DNA of 64,000 nt from Ciona savignyi. Lineage: Eukaryota; Chordata; Ascidiacea; Phlebobranchia; Cionidae. This document shows, piece after piece, positions 20,395 through 38,575 of the stretch (position 1 is the first letter of the stretch; the number at the start of each line of letters is the position of its first letter). The stretch covers positions 186,001-250,000 of the forward strand of contig CH002502.1 in NCBI GenBank assembly GCA_000149265.1, written 5' to 3'. The notes below the pieces were generated by a model, which worked only from the letters and a program-made list of their open reading frames with translations, was not told the origin of the DNA and ran no database searches. Made by a program: the position numbers and the translations under genes.

Positions 20395-23300
20395 ATGGAT
20401 GAAGAAGAGTTATTTGGGGAGGAGAGTTCGAATGAAGAGGCGTCGGATCAAGAGGCATCGGATCAAGAGGTGGATGCAAATGAGGAAGAGTTGTTCGGAG
20501 GATCCTCCCCGGAGGAGGGAGGATCGGATGAGGAGCAGGCAGAGTCCGATGGAGGAGCTCAAGGTTCGGATGATGCGGGTTCAGGTGGATCGGAAGATGG
20601 AGTTGATGCCTCCGGAAGAAGAGGACATGAATCAGAGGAGTCGGGATCAGGTGGATCAGGTGTTGAGGAGACTCAGGGATCAGAAGCGGAAGAAGATAGA
20701 TCGGATGCAGAGGAGCAATCGGATACAGAAGCCCAGGGATCAGATGTGGAAGCTGAAGTTCAAGGGATCCGACGCTGGGGAAAGTGATGTTCAAAGTGGA
20801 GAATCTGGGAATGAAGTCGTTCAACAAGACTCAAGTGCTGAAGAAGATGCTGCAAGTGAGTGGTATTGGCATCATGAATCCAACTTTGATTCCATCTCTT
20901 CACATTGTGTATTGCACCACTTTACCTTGTTCAGGGTGGGCGGTTGGGTTTCATTTTTAACAAGATAAAGCGTATAAACAGTAGAAATATGTCTGTTACG
21001 TGAACACAATGCAATATCTTCAGCAGCCCAATGGTAGACACTCGCTGTATAACAATTGTGATAAAAAATCCCAAAGTTTTCCATCCTCAGTAATAATCAA
21101 CAACATTATCTTATCTCAATTTACAATTTATATTTCTACCATATTCTCGTAATTCCACTTGTTGATTCCACTATTGTTTCACCCCAATAAGAGACAATTG
21201 ACCCCAATATTACCCCCAATTTAGCCCCCCAACCCCAGCAATCGGACAGCGATAGCGACGCTGACAACACCAACGTACCGAAAACACAAGTTGCTTCAAG
21301 CAATGAATCAAACTCCGGTACAATTACCATCATTATATAATTAAGCAGTGTGTTGCGTCCAATATATTCAGATTCAAATTAAGACGTTTTGGAATTTTTA
21401 TTTTTACAAAAATGATAATGTTGATTAGAATGTTCCACGCAGACCAAGAGGAGAAAGTGACAAATTTATTCGGCGACGCTGATGACATTTCTTCCTCTGA
21501 TGAAGAACAAGTTCCAGGTTGGTAAAGTTTCTTTATCTTTTTTTACTCTGTTCTAGAGATTGGAGAAGTTACTAATGAGTTTTTTAACACTTAAACAGAG
21601 GATTTTCTAGCCCATTTATTGTTTTAAAATAATTCATCTGACTATTCAGTTTAAATGATCGGACATTTACCATATTTGTGTCTTTAGGTAAGGCTCTTAG
21701 CGGACATGCCTGAAAAGTGGAATAATAGGTTCTACTGAAACTCAATGATCATTTAAGTTTTACTAAAATTCCCAATGATATACAACACTACAATAGTAAC
21801 CCCATAGTGTGCACTAGGTCTTGCCCTTTTTATGACACATATTGAAAGTGTGGTATACATACATTGAAGGGGGGATGTTGGATTGTTGATGCAAGGTAAC
21901 ATGCAGAATTACCTTTTGTATTCGCTAAACGTTAAAAACCAAACTTAACAAATATTCAAAATAACATGTCATCAACTACTGTGTCATTTTCTTCCTTTTA
22001 AAATTATAACGCTTATAAATTTAAAAAATAAAAGTTTTGAATTTATCTTCTTAATGAATTGACTATTGGATGCAGCGATTGAGAAGAGAGCTCGGATCAG
22101 TGAAGATGAAGAGGAACCGGAGCAAGTGAAGGAGTCGATGGTAGGTCATCTAGTGATGGTTTGGTATCATATGGATATGGACGACTACGTCTGCTGATGC
22201 TAATCGTATAGGCCTAGTGATTATTTTGTGTTATTAAGATATTAATCATTGCAATTATGTAAAAGTGCAGGTTATCAGATGAGATTGGTTTATTGATCAA
22301 ATTTTAATAATATCTACAAACTTCCTTAGCCCAAGCTCCTAGTCCAACCCACAGTTTAGATAGAAATTCTCAATTTTTTTTTAAAAAATTGTGATTTCCG
22401 CGACGTCATATCGCTAAATGTCACCACATAAGACGGGCAAAAGGTGGTGGGTTCAAAACCAGCTGCTGGTATGATGATGTCATAACGGTAATCCAATGCC
22501 GGGCATCAGAAACACTCTTATTAATGTCTGGCTCACACACTGGTTAGATTGTTTCCTTTATAGCAAGTTACTTAGTAAGCGTCACCTGAACCCAGTAGAT
22601 TAATCGGTTCTACTGAAACTAAAGGAACATCTTAAATAAAAACATTTTAATATCTCATAACCTGATGTTAAACGTGTGAACTCCCACAAACGTCATCCCC
22701 CATCCTCGATCCCAACATCCTCCATCTTCCTCCCAGGAAACGAGGATCGAGGTTGAAATCCCGAAGATCGCAACGGACCTCGGCTCCTCCATCCACTTTG
22801 TGCGATTCCCGAACTTCATCAGCGCGGAGGCTCGTCCCTTCGATCCCGCGGTCTACGAGGATGAGATTGAGGAGGATGAACTGCTCGATGAAGAGGGGAG
22901 GACTCGACTCAAATTGAAGGTTTGGGGGGTTTCCCTGGTTACCTTGGGGGTTTCCCTGGTTACCTTGGGGGTTTCCCTGGTTACTTGGGGGTTTCCCTGG
23001 TTACTTGGGGGTTTCCCTGGTTACTTGGGTATTGGGGGGTTTCCCTGGTTACCTAATGCGATGCAGATTTGCCAACAATTACGCAGTTTAAAGAGTGGCT
23101 ATTGAAAACAACAATATCATTGAAATCTAGCTTACCCACAAGATACTGTTGCATCGGTTACGTCGTCGTTTAACGTTAGTTAAAATAGTGAAGTTGTCCA
23201 TGTAATGTCTGATCCTATGTTACGCGCTTCAACCATTCTATTTGAATTATATCTTGGGTAACCATGTTCATTAATTGAAGTGATCCTCCCAGGTGGAAAA

Positions 23301-25908
23301 CACGATGCGTTGGAAGAAATACGTCGACGAGAATGGGATTGAACTGCAGGAGTCGAACTCCCGATTGGTCCGCTGGTCCGATGGGAGCATGTCTCTTCAT
23401 CTCGGATCTGAGATCTTTGATGTCCACCAGATGTCACTACAGGTTCGAACCATTTATGGAAGCGTACACATTGACGTAACGTACACGATGATGTAATGTG
23501 GCCGACGTGACATACAGGATGAAGTGATATACACTAACAAAGTAATCACAAACAACAAACACTCAAAAACGTAACTGTGTATGTAAGTACAAGGTACCAA
23601 TTGCCTTGCTTGTAACAACTGACCCCATAACCCCCACACCAGGGTAGACACAATCACACCTTACCCCCACCTCCATTCCAGGGTGACCACAACCACTTGT
23701 TCATCCGGCAAGGCACGGGGCTGCAGGGTCAAGCAGTGTTCAAGACGAAACTGACGTTCCGACCCCACAGCACCAAATCAGCCACTCACAAACGAATGAC
23801 GAGCAGACTTGCGATGAGACACAACCAGAACCAACAAAAGGTGACATTTTCATCTTTAGTCTTGAGGTTAGGGGTTATGGCACAAAGGTTGTAGCGTAGG
23901 TCAATCCACACTCAGCACTCGTTTTTTTCTTTGGCTCTGAATAAACAATCAAAATCGGAATATCAAACTATAAACATATTTCTCAAACTTACATGTGTGT
24001 CTTTCTTAATCCCATTCATGGAGATAAACCAGACTATTCTGATATATAAATATCAATTCCTATGCTTCGTAACTTGTAAAAAAAATGTAGAAAAAGACTC
24101 CAATCACTGAACTAGAACAAACAAACAACTTTGACATTTATCTGATGTTTCAGAAATTATGTTTCACACTGGAATTATAAAAACGATTCATCCAGTGGTT
24201 TCCTTTTTTATCCTATTGGTGTCTGGGTATTCACTGAACCCCATTTACCCCCCACCCCATGTTTACTCACCCCCATATCAACCAAAACCCATGATCACCC
24301 ACCCCCATGCTCACCCACCCCCAGGTCCGAGTGCTGCCGATAGCAGGTCAGGACCCTGAATCTCGGAAAGCTGTGTTGCTGAAGGAGGAGGAGGATCAGT
24401 TGAAAGCTCACATGAGGAGAGAGGCCCAGAAGAGGAGAATGAGAGAAAAGTCTCACATGAGAGGTCTCTCATCCGGCTACTTGGAGGATAGAGTTGGGTG
24501 ATATATTCCACAGATACCTGGGACCCAACCCTTCACATAGTTATACCTGGCACAAANNNNNNNNNNNNNNNNNNNNNNNNNNNNNNNNNNNNNNNNNNNN
24601 NNNNNNNNNNNNNNNNNNNNNNNNNNNNNNNNNNNNNNNNNNNNNNNNNNNNNNNNNNNNNNNNNNNNNNNNNNNNNNNNNNNNNNNNNNNNNNNNNNNN
24701 NNNNNNNNNNNNNNNNNNNNNNNNNNNNNNNNNNNNNNNATTGAATGGCCGATTCATTATTTAGTTTTATTTTATTCATTTTTTGCCCCAGTATAAAAAA
24801 TGACAAACGAATATAATCACGACACAGGAACGGGAAATTAAGGTTGTTAGTCGTGTGATAAGCGCATAATGTGCCTAAGTGGAAGGTTCTTTGGAAATCT
24901 GACTGAAGTTTTGAAGACACTGATTTGTTTGTATCCGATTGTTGTAAATAGAAATCCCATATAAACAGATACGACGAGATGACGAACGAAGATGACGACG
25001 AAAGTGTATCGGCGATTAAAAACCGATTCAAATCTGGTGAGTTCGATAATTATCACCCCCAACATGGGGTAATGTGGGTTAACACACTGCTATCCAGTAA
25101 CCCGACGATTGGCGCAAGTCGTTTTACATGATAAAAAACAAAAAAAAGAATAGATAGTTCTCCTAGCTAACCCCACCACCAAACCAAGGTCAAAACCTAA
25201 CTAACCCCACTTACCCCAAACTAACACCCAAATCACTCAAACCCACCCAAACTAAGCCCTCCCACCCCCAACTAACCCCACCCACCCTCAGGTCACCCCA
25301 CATCGCATCGGGACAACATCTACTCCTCGGATTCGGACACGGAGGTCGGCCGTCGATTGATGAACGCAAAAGATCTCAGCTCCGATGACGATGATGACTT
25401 CATAGATGGTAATGTGATGTCATAATGGGGGGTGTAAGAAGCACAACAGGTTAAATCTCCGAAAATCAACATTTCAATCAAAGATGTAACCCATGCTTTG
25501 TGGCTGCTCTGGGAAGTTTTTTTTATAAAGTTCAGTTCATTTATGTTTTTGCCCCAGTATTAAATAATGGCAAATCAATCAAATCATGGTACATGAACAG
25601 GAAAAGGCGACAAAATGGACAGTTGTTAAAACACGTCATTGAAAAAAAATGGATAAAAAATGTATTTCTGGTCCCTAACTTGTGATGTTCTGAGAAGAAA
25701 ATGTTTAAAATTCAATTTTTCAACCAAACTTCTTGGGGGTTTTACTTTTTATTGGAATTTATAATTTTTGTTTCGACACCCAGGATCAAAGAGGAGGAAG
25801 CAAGAGGAAGCGGATCATGGGAAGAAGAAGAAATATATCGTCAGTGATGAAGAGGATGGGAGTCCGGATGATGCTGGGGAGGATTCCCATGCGGTCAGCG
25901 ATGAATGA
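20395..25908 (+). CDS. LEO1: RNA polymerase-associated protein LEO1 (PAF1 complex subunit), about 555 aa
   Basis: Eleven exons: 20395-20855, 21225-21317, 21443-21517, 22076-22140, 22737-22919, 23293-23442, 23682-23840, 24325-24497, 24969-25036, 25292-25408, 25784-25908. LEO1 belongs to the PAF1 transcription-elongation complex on RNA polymerase II. The N-terminal third is Ser/Asp/Glu/Gly-rich; then [14 protein letters not shown], and the conserved core from [20 protein letters not shown] through [56 protein letters not shown], to [11 protein letters not shown]. The tail has [15 protein letters not shown] and [12 protein letters not shown], all LEO1 hallmarks. Human LEO1 is about 666 aa. Exon 1 is broken: one extra G in the GGG at 20764-20766 shifts frame between ..SDVEAEVQG and SDAGESDVQ.., probably an assembly error or allele. 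A 183-base N gap lies in intron 8. Confidence 0.95.
21686..21845 (+). repeat. SINE fragment in LEO1 intron 3
   Basis: TGTGTCTTTAGGTAAGGCTC to the CAATAGTAACCCCATAGTG region; head and tail are lost. Confidence 0.55.
22540..22690 (+). repeat. SINE fragment in LEO1 intron 4
   Basis: Centre of the SINE only: GCGTCACCTGAACCCAGTAG, ATTAATCGGTTCTACTGAAA. Confidence 0.55.
22920..23055 (+). repeat. G-rich minisatellite at the 5' end of LEO1 intron 5
   Basis: About five to six copies of a 20-24-bp unit (GGGGGTTTCCCTGGTTAC followed by CTT or TT) start directly at the donor site GTTTGG. The array is regular in its first half and degenerates at the end. Confidence 0.95.
24557..24739. other. Assembly gap (183 N) in LEO1 intron 8
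   Basis: Run of N. The coding sequence on either side joins in frame, so no LEO1 exon appears to be lost. Confidence 0.99.
24760..24840. repeat. Family-3 repeat (GGAACGGGAAA element), copy
   Basis: TTTGCCCCAGTATAAAAAAT, then AATCACGACACAGGAACGGG. The same element is at 25528-25662, 33835-33964, 50003-50118 and 59095-59205. Confidence 0.6.
25528..25662. repeat. Family-3 repeat in LEO1 intron 10
   Basis: TTTGCCCCAGTATTAAATAA, ACATGAACAGGAAAAGGCG, CAGTTGTTAAAACACGTCAT: the same ordered motifs as at 33835-33964. Confidence 0.65.
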
Positions 25909-27128
25909 TGATGTCGGGATGAACAATTCCTTCCTCCATGATCCATGAACTCAGGTGCTGACAATCGCCCCTGAGCTCGGTCAGTTTGAAATTGTCACAT
26001 TCCGCGTACCTGCTTACAACAAGACGACAAAGAAAATGGATTTCTTTGATCCAGAGAACCACAATAATTTTGAATGTGGTTCCATCCCATGTAGTTCGAC
26101 TTGAAGTTTCAGATCAACTGCCATGTTGTGTGGAACATTTGTGGCGATTTATTTACGTCGTTGGTATGCAGGATTCGTAGTATATGACCATGTGTATTAT
26201 GTGTATCGTGTGCATTACATTTGTCATGTGCATCATTTTCATCATGTGCACCAAGTGTATTTGTAGTATATGACAGCCACAATACGCTCAAGAAATTAAA
26301 TATTTGGAAAACCAAGTTTGATTTTAGCTGATATTTTCCAAATAATATTTTTTTTATAAAGGACAAATAATTTTTTATGTTAAGGATTAAACTCACAGAA
26401 ATCTACTTTATGGTACTATTGGAAATACAGATTACATTGGTTTAATATTCCACCCCATTTGACCTACGGTGCAAACTATTCTGTTGGATCCCAAATAAAT
26501 ATAGATCTGCCAAATACATGGAATTAAAGGTCGTATTAATGGAAGGTTGTAGTTAAGGGATTGTTTTAAGTGATTTTTATTTAAATTCCAAAGAATTCTC
26601 AATCGACTTGTGAGATGGTCAATTTCCTTTTAATATATTGTGAACTAAACTCATGTTATCCTACCATATACTGATACACAAATGCTGCATTTAAGTTTCA
26701 AGAATTCTGACCAAACTGCTGCATCATCTTGCAAAGTCTAAAAAACAATTAAAATTTCAAGAATTCAAGATTTGACTTGTCCTATTACCTACTTGCAACT
26801 TTTTAAACCCAAATTGACTTATTCACAACACTGGTAATGGTAAACATGCTTATATTTTGAAAGCATTCATATAAACCACACGTTAAGAACAATATGAATC
26901 ACTGTGCTAAATTACACGATTAAAACTACATTTACAGTAAAATCTCTTATAGAACGACTAAAAATTACAGAAACGATGCTATAGTTCAACGATCTATGTC
27001 ATAATATAAGGTTGGAACAAAATCAAAGAAAGATTTCACCAACAATGACAGAAGATAAACAATACAGAAGATATTAGATGATGTGGGTTCGACAGAGTGA
27101 ATTTGTCATTCAAATTCAACTTGCGAGA
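25909..27128. other. Convergent intergenic region between LEO1 and GOT1
   Basis: Contains the LEO1 3' region (a possible AATAAA at 26494-26499 is far from the stop), an imperfect TGTG/CATCAT microsatellite at 26160-26275, and on the minus strand a possible GOT1 signal (TTTATT on plus at 26576-26581). No coding sequence is seen. Confidence 0.5.
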
Positions 27129-32848
<5,720 letters not shown>

Positions 32849-32895
32849 CTTGGGCAGCCGTGATTACAGAAAAGAAAAAAATCGTCAGCTTGTAC
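32849..32895 (-). promoter_or_regulatory. Candidate 5' leader exon start of GOT1 (cis- or trans-splice acceptor at 32896-32897)
   Basis: On the minus strand ATATTTTTTTCAG|GTACAAGC precedes the ATG by 47 bases. It is a strong 3' splice site just upstream of the start codon, fitting either an untranslated first exon or spliced-leader addition. Confidence 0.45.
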
Positions 32896-32914
32896 CTGAA
32901 AAAAATATTCACAT

Positions 32915-33232
32915 AGAGGATGATATATAGGTTTATCCCTGTGAGTGGGAAAACAAAGGGGGTTAACACACGGGCAATCGTCAGATAACCTCGCGCCTAC
33001 CGTCCGGTTACTGCAGCTATTGCAATGTGTGTTGTATATGATAGACACTTATGATAGGTTGTATAATTGAGACATTCCATCATTTGGTCGAACCCATTAA
33101 TCCGCTGGTTTCAGGCAATGTCCAATAAGTGCCTTATCTAAGGACACAACCGACTTGCTAGCAAACAGTTTTGAACCTAAAAGCCTTCCATTGAAAGGCG
33201 ACGCACTAACCAACTGAGCTAATCGGATGGAT
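32915..33232 (-). repeat. SINE upstream of GOT1
   Basis: TATATAGGTTTATCCCTGTG to GCTAATCGGATGGA; full length with a small insertion after the GATAGACACTTATG segment. Confidence 0.85.
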
Positions 33233-33697
33233 ACTGATTTTATGTTAGAAAATCTAGATTCAAGTGTCAGTTTATAGTTCACTCTAAGTTTATTTTTTAA
33301 ATTATGCCAACATCTAATTGAATTAAATATTATTTATTGCCTGGTTAAATAAGTTTCACTAAAGCATTTAGAGTGGCAAGGTGTTTAGTTAAAACTATCC
33401 TTCCAAATAATAACACCAAGTTATCGTATTAACGTATAAGTTACGGTACTCATATTGCTAATATACTAAGCGTTAGAATTTTATTCTGTCTATTTTGATA
33501 GATTTTTCAACATTTGATAATCTGTTGTGATACCATACGATCTGCAAAATGTTTGCTATAATATAGCAGCTGCATAATGCAAGGTCATCCCAAAGTTTGT
33601 TAATTAAAAAGTAGGGAATTTCGCCTAAGACCGCGCTGCCAAGGTTACTCGGGTATACAGTATGTAAAATTGACTTGAATTGCCGGAAACGCAAAAG

Positions 33698-33806
33698 GTT
33701 GTTGTGACCAAATGGTTAGCCCGACCGATCTAAATACCGATCTGTATATAAAAATGGTCTTGACCAAAAGGCCATCGTGGGTTCAAAACTTGGCCCGGTA
33801 AAAAAG
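33698..33806 (+). repeat. Family-2 tRNA-Ser/Leu-like repeat
   Basis: TGTGACCAAATGGTTAGCCC box-A-like, CGTGGGTTCAAAACTTGGCC box-B-like, then GGTAAAAAAG; a good plus-strand copy. Confidence 0.65.
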
Positions 33807-33834
33807 AAATTCCGGAATTGCGCGTTTTAGTTTC

Positions 33835-33964
33835 AGTTTAGTTTCAGTTTATTTATTTTTCCCCCAGTTTTTAAAAATGGCAAACAAATATATATAATCA
33901 CGATACAGGAACGGGAAAAGACGGCAAAACGAACAGTCGTTAAAACACGTCAGTAAAAAAGGAT
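33835..33964. repeat. Family-3 repeat, best-preserved copy
   Basis: TTATTTTTCCCCCAGTTTTT, TATAATCACGATACAGGAAC, GGGAAAAGACGGCAAAACG, CAGTCGTTAAAACACGTCAG; the order is shared with the other copies. Confidence 0.7.
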
Positions 33965-34254
33965 ATAAATTAATGAATATAGCGGACGCGGCCGCCAAAC
34001 GTTTTGTTATGTTTGTGCATCGCGATCTCCATGGTGATTGAAATACCACGAAATTGTTTAATTCGATAGAATAATTTTGACTGCCATATGAATTCACGGG
34101 GTCCCGGTGACTTTTACTAAGTGGACCAAGGACACATCCAACCAGCGATACTTTCAGGTGTCATAGGACGATTCCATTGTGAGAAAATAAATTAAGGTTA
34201 TATATTAACCCCGTGTGGTTTCAATCCCTCGGTTTTTGGATAGGAATGAAAAAG

Positions 34255-34528
34255 GGGGTTTAACGCATTTTCCGTGAATGAGAAAACCAAGGGGGTTAAC
34301 ACACGGGCAGAACACCTCGCGCCCACCGTCGGGTTACTGGAGCTGTTACAATGTGTTGTGTATGATTCGCACGTTCCTTCAATTTGGTAGAACCCATTAA
34401 TCCGCTGGGTTCAGGCAATATCCATTAAGTTCTCTGCACAAGGACACAACCGACTAGCTAGCGACCAGTTTTGACAACCTTTCGGTTGAAAGGCGTCGCA
34501 CTAAACCGTCAGACTAACTGGTCGGGTT
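34255..34528 (-). repeat. SINE
   Basis: GGGGTTTAACGCATTTTCCG tail region to the GTCAGACTAACTGGTCGGG head; well preserved. Confidence 0.85.
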
Positions 34529-35138
34529 TCAATCTCGTGTAGAAGTCTTTACTAGGTTTAATGACGTGTCATGTTAATCTCGTGGGTTTAATTCCACAAT
34601 ATTGCTTTACTTTACTAAGTGTCGCATATTTCTTAACACGCTATTATTTTCTGCTTCGCTTTATTTTTATTTATATCTCCCTTCTAAATTTCTTCACTCT
34701 AACGAAGAAGTCGATTTTTTAAGTTTATTTTATAACTGTGAAAGGCGTAGCACGTAAACAAATATATAGTACATATATCAGAAAAAAATATTTGTTTTTC
34801 CCCAGTACAATACCACCCTAATATTTTTACACTAACTCCGGGTGTAGTTGTTTTGAACAAAAGGGAGAACATTTAATGAACATCATAAAATGTCTCCAAA
34901 GAACTATAACCGACAACCGTTTGGTGTGGAATATAATTTGCTACGGAATACATTTTAAAGCCAACACGTCTTAAGCATTTCCAAAGTGTAATGCTACCAT
35001 ACCGATGATATAACCAAGAATATAGAATAATATTTTGCACAATAGCACCAACAAAATTTTGCTTTAAATTGAAACAGGTCGGGTAAAGATGCAGAACACA
35101 AAGAAAGTAATTTAAAATTTAGCATTCGGATTGGAAGG

Positions 35139-35332
35139 ATAGGATAGACAGGATAGGATATTCATCTTTATCCCCGTGAATGGGAAAACCAAGGGGGTTA
35201 ACACACGGGCAATCGTCAGATCACCTCGCGCGCATCGTCGGGTTACCGGAGCTATTGCAGTGTGTTGGGTATGATAGACACGTTCCTTCAATTTGGTAGA
35301 ACCCATTAATCCGCTGGGTTCAGGCAATGTAC
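35139..35332 (-). repeat. SINE, head-truncated
   Basis: GGATAGGATATTCATCTTTA to GGGTTCAGGCAATGTAC, then sequence unrelated to the family. Confidence 0.85.
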
Positions 35333-36962
35333 TAATAAATGTTAATGGTAAAATCGCAACAGCTGGTAAAAACGTCATCATCAACGTAAATGCAAATTCC
35401 AAAAAGTCAACTTCCGTGTGCAAAGGTGACTTGACCTGACAACTTACATGCTGAATGCATTTCAGCAGTTATTGCTTTAAATAATTTGTTAAGTTCCATT
35501 CCCGGCCTTACTCTGTTGTTTTGTAACTGAGAAAGGCACCGGATGTAGCCTCCATTTTGTTAGGTCCATTATTTAGAAAAGCCCGCGCTAAAGTAAAGTC
35601 AGGCTGGTTAGCTTATATAGTGAAGCGTCCGACTATTAGTCGGAAAATTATTGGATCTAAACTAGTTCACTTGCTTTGAGGTACCTAGCGACTTTTCTTA
35701 AAATCGGCAAATTGGTGGATAAAAAAAATCCTAAAATTAACAACACACTGCAATATTTTTGAAGCGACAATAATGGGCATGAGATAATGTAAAGAATATA
35801 TTTCAACGGCCTATCTTGACTGTCTTATTCAGTATATCTACATTATGCTACAATAAACCTACCACCGCGACTCGGGTTGTAGTAATTTGAAACTTGATAG
35901 ATTTAGGAAACGAAATGTTTCGAATAATACGAGCTTAAAGCCCGTGTTAGGCCTGAAATGTATAACCACCTTGGGCAGAACTAAAATTAACCTTGGGCCA
36001 CAAACTATTTTCCGTACTTTTCTTTTAGATGACATACTAAAACAGCCGACAACACCCAATTTTTATTAGGTTTGTAATAATATCTTTAAGTGCCAGTAAA
36101 AAATGAGCAAAATGCTACTGGTCGGTTGGCTACATCCGCGTACGGCGTTGCATTGCAACCGCATCTCGGCCCGGGCTCGCTTGTAACCTGATATTTGTCA
36201 TTTGGCGCTGGGCTTTGGTATGGAGCCGTGTGCGTAAGCAGGGATGCTTAGAGCTTGCTTTAGAATAATGCGTTTCCCCATAGTTTAGCTAGATTATAGT
36301 GAAAAGCTTAAACCTCGTGAAAACGTGTTAACACTTGTACAGGAATACGGGTTACAACGCTGAGAAACGACTTAGATACAGCTAAGGTTAGGGCGTTTCG
36401 CTTAGTGTTAAAAGTTGTTGCGTGTGCTACCATAAGGTTGGAGTTTCCAGTTTAGTAGAATTTTCTTTTCCCCGTCCTTTTTTCATTTTTCATTAGTTGC
36501 GATTTAAAATGGTACTAGATATAGTACTGGATCAACGCTATGGCATTATTTTTGGCAATATCTCTGCTAAAATATCAAAGTTCTTTAGTACATCGGAATT
36601 AACTGAAAGGCGTAGCATAATTTCACATGAAAATAGTCGGACGTGTGCCAATTGTGCCTCATTCGTAATTAGTTGGCTTACCCAGCTGAAAACACAGGAA
36701 GTCGCATCTACGTATGTCCGCGTTTGAACTTTGACGTCATGATATTAATATGCCAATTGAGCTTTATCAATGTGCGATCATGATTGGCGTTTCAGCCAAA
36801 TCCACCCTTTATGGGAAGGAAACCGCTTAACAATCAACCACTCTATTATACCGATCAGCACGACGGTAGTCTGCTAGAGGTGTGGGAATTAAAAATAGGA
36901 AAAACACTTGCAACGAAAGGTGGTTTACGCGGCCGATTTATATACCGATTTTCATACATAAA

Positions 36963-37156
36963 AATGGTCTTAGGATAGGATAGGATAGGACATTCAATTT
37001 ATTCCCGTGAATGGGAAAACCAAGGGGGTTATCACACGGGCAATCGTCAGATCACCTCGCGCCCATCGTCGGGTTACCGGAGCTATTGCAGAGTGTTGTA
37101 TATGATAGACACGTTCCTTCAATTTGGTAGAACCCATTAATCCGCTGAGTTCAGAT
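36963..37156 (-). repeat. SINE, head-truncated, next to a family-2 copy
   Basis: AGGATAGGATAGGATAGGAC tail repeats through CCGGAGCTATTGCAGAGTG to CCGCTGAGTTCAG; it is truncated at nearly the same place as 35139-35332. Confidence 0.85.
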
Positions 37157-38575
37157 TGAACACACATGGTGGGCTTGAATATTATCCCGGTGGAATTATA
37201 TAAATGAATAGTAACTATTAGGACCAGCTTATCAAGGGGCAACTTGCATTTAAATTGACAACAGAAAGGGCTACTCTGCAGTGTAGCTGATTGAACCTGA
37301 CCCTGATACAAAACGCAGCTACAAATGACAGTTGGTCGCCCTTGAATTATGTGTACACCACCAAGTATTCTTGTGTCCACTTCATGTGAATATAACAGTC
37401 ACAAAACTAAAGTTTATAAAACTAAGAAATAATAAAAAAAAACTGTGATCGCCTTATAAATGGCTCATCTTGATAAACAAGATAGATGTCTGATAAGTCC
37501 CATTTTTTGAAAGAAATTAATCGTACTTGTTTGAACATTAAGATGTTGTTATTGACTCGTACTAAAAAGCCTAAATACTAGTCGCATTTGTATAAACCAA
37601 ACCGGTTGGGTAGTGCGCATTCACCGTGGAATAACACTGTTAATTCCACTAACATAACGAGGATTAGTCTGATTGTTCTGCAGTGGTAACATTATATCCC
37701 CCAGGTTTTACCACAAACTTCTCATTCACGTTCTATCAACGGAAATGACATCAGTTTACTAATGCACAGAGTCAAGGTTTAAATCACGTTCATACAACGC
37801 TTATACATTTACAAGGCTGGAATGTTTAGGTGTATAGTATATGCCCATTACTATTAACTATGACAATCGAGTATTCACAGATAGTCAATGCATCCCAAGA
37901 AAAATATGTTTAAGATAATGAAACCAAACAAGATTTTCTACACAAGACAAGGCTTATTTTTATGGTGTTCCTGGTTTATTCAAAATGCTGATAATATTAC
38001 GAGTAAAACTCTCGCCATAATTGAGATTGTTTACGTTTGAATGTTGCGACTTTGTAAATAGCGGAAATCGGTCCACACTACGCTTGGTTTAGTACTAACA
38101 GAAGCAACGCCGCATTGACTCATTTTCAGTAAATTGATTGAACAAGTTAGCTTAGGGGAAATGCCCATACTAAGCATGAATGGGGTTAAAAAATTATATG
38201 TGTCAGATTATATAAAAGATTTAATAATCACAAAGTCAGAATACTTGTAATCCTTAGGAAGTTTACTCCGATTTACAATCAATAATACTGCAGTTAATTT
38301 AGGCAGCCTATGGTTGCATTTCTAGATGATAGTGCGACTCGCATACACTAAAGATCATAATATTTTTTATCTTTATGTCTTCTGCTTAGGTCTATCTATT
38401 TATTATATCTAAATGATTTATATTTTAGAATAATATTGATGTTGCTTGTGAATTGAGATTTTAGTTGAAGCACGGTTAGGAATGTGAAATTGCCGTCGTC
38501 ATATCCATCCACTTCGGCTGGTTGAAGAATCAAATTTTGAATTTTCACTCTAAAAGTTTAATTTCCAATTCCAAA

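Larger units (their letters stand above)
33233..38575. other. Intergenic, divergent promoter space between GOT1 and the integrin; repeat-rich
   Basis: Contains family-2 (33698-33806, 36925-36968), family-3 (33835-33964) and SINE copies (34255-34528, 35139-35332, 36963-37156). The short open frames at 35859-36069 and 36497-36727 have no splice, motif or signal-peptide support. Confidence 0.6.

Noticed and set aside
20207..20827. A 206-codon open frame on the minus strand, rich in Pro/Leu/His
   Set aside because: It is the antisense shadow of the acidic, low-complexity LEO1 exon 1.
23230..23248. ATTCTATTTGAATTAT, a 13-base partial match to the spliced leader in LEO1 intron 5
   Set aside because: It breaks before the end of the leader and is AT-rich; chance is an adequate explanation.
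36497..36727. A 76-codon open frame in the GOT1-integrin intergenic region
   Set aside because: No signal peptide, domain, splice partner or repeat support; such length is expected by chance here.
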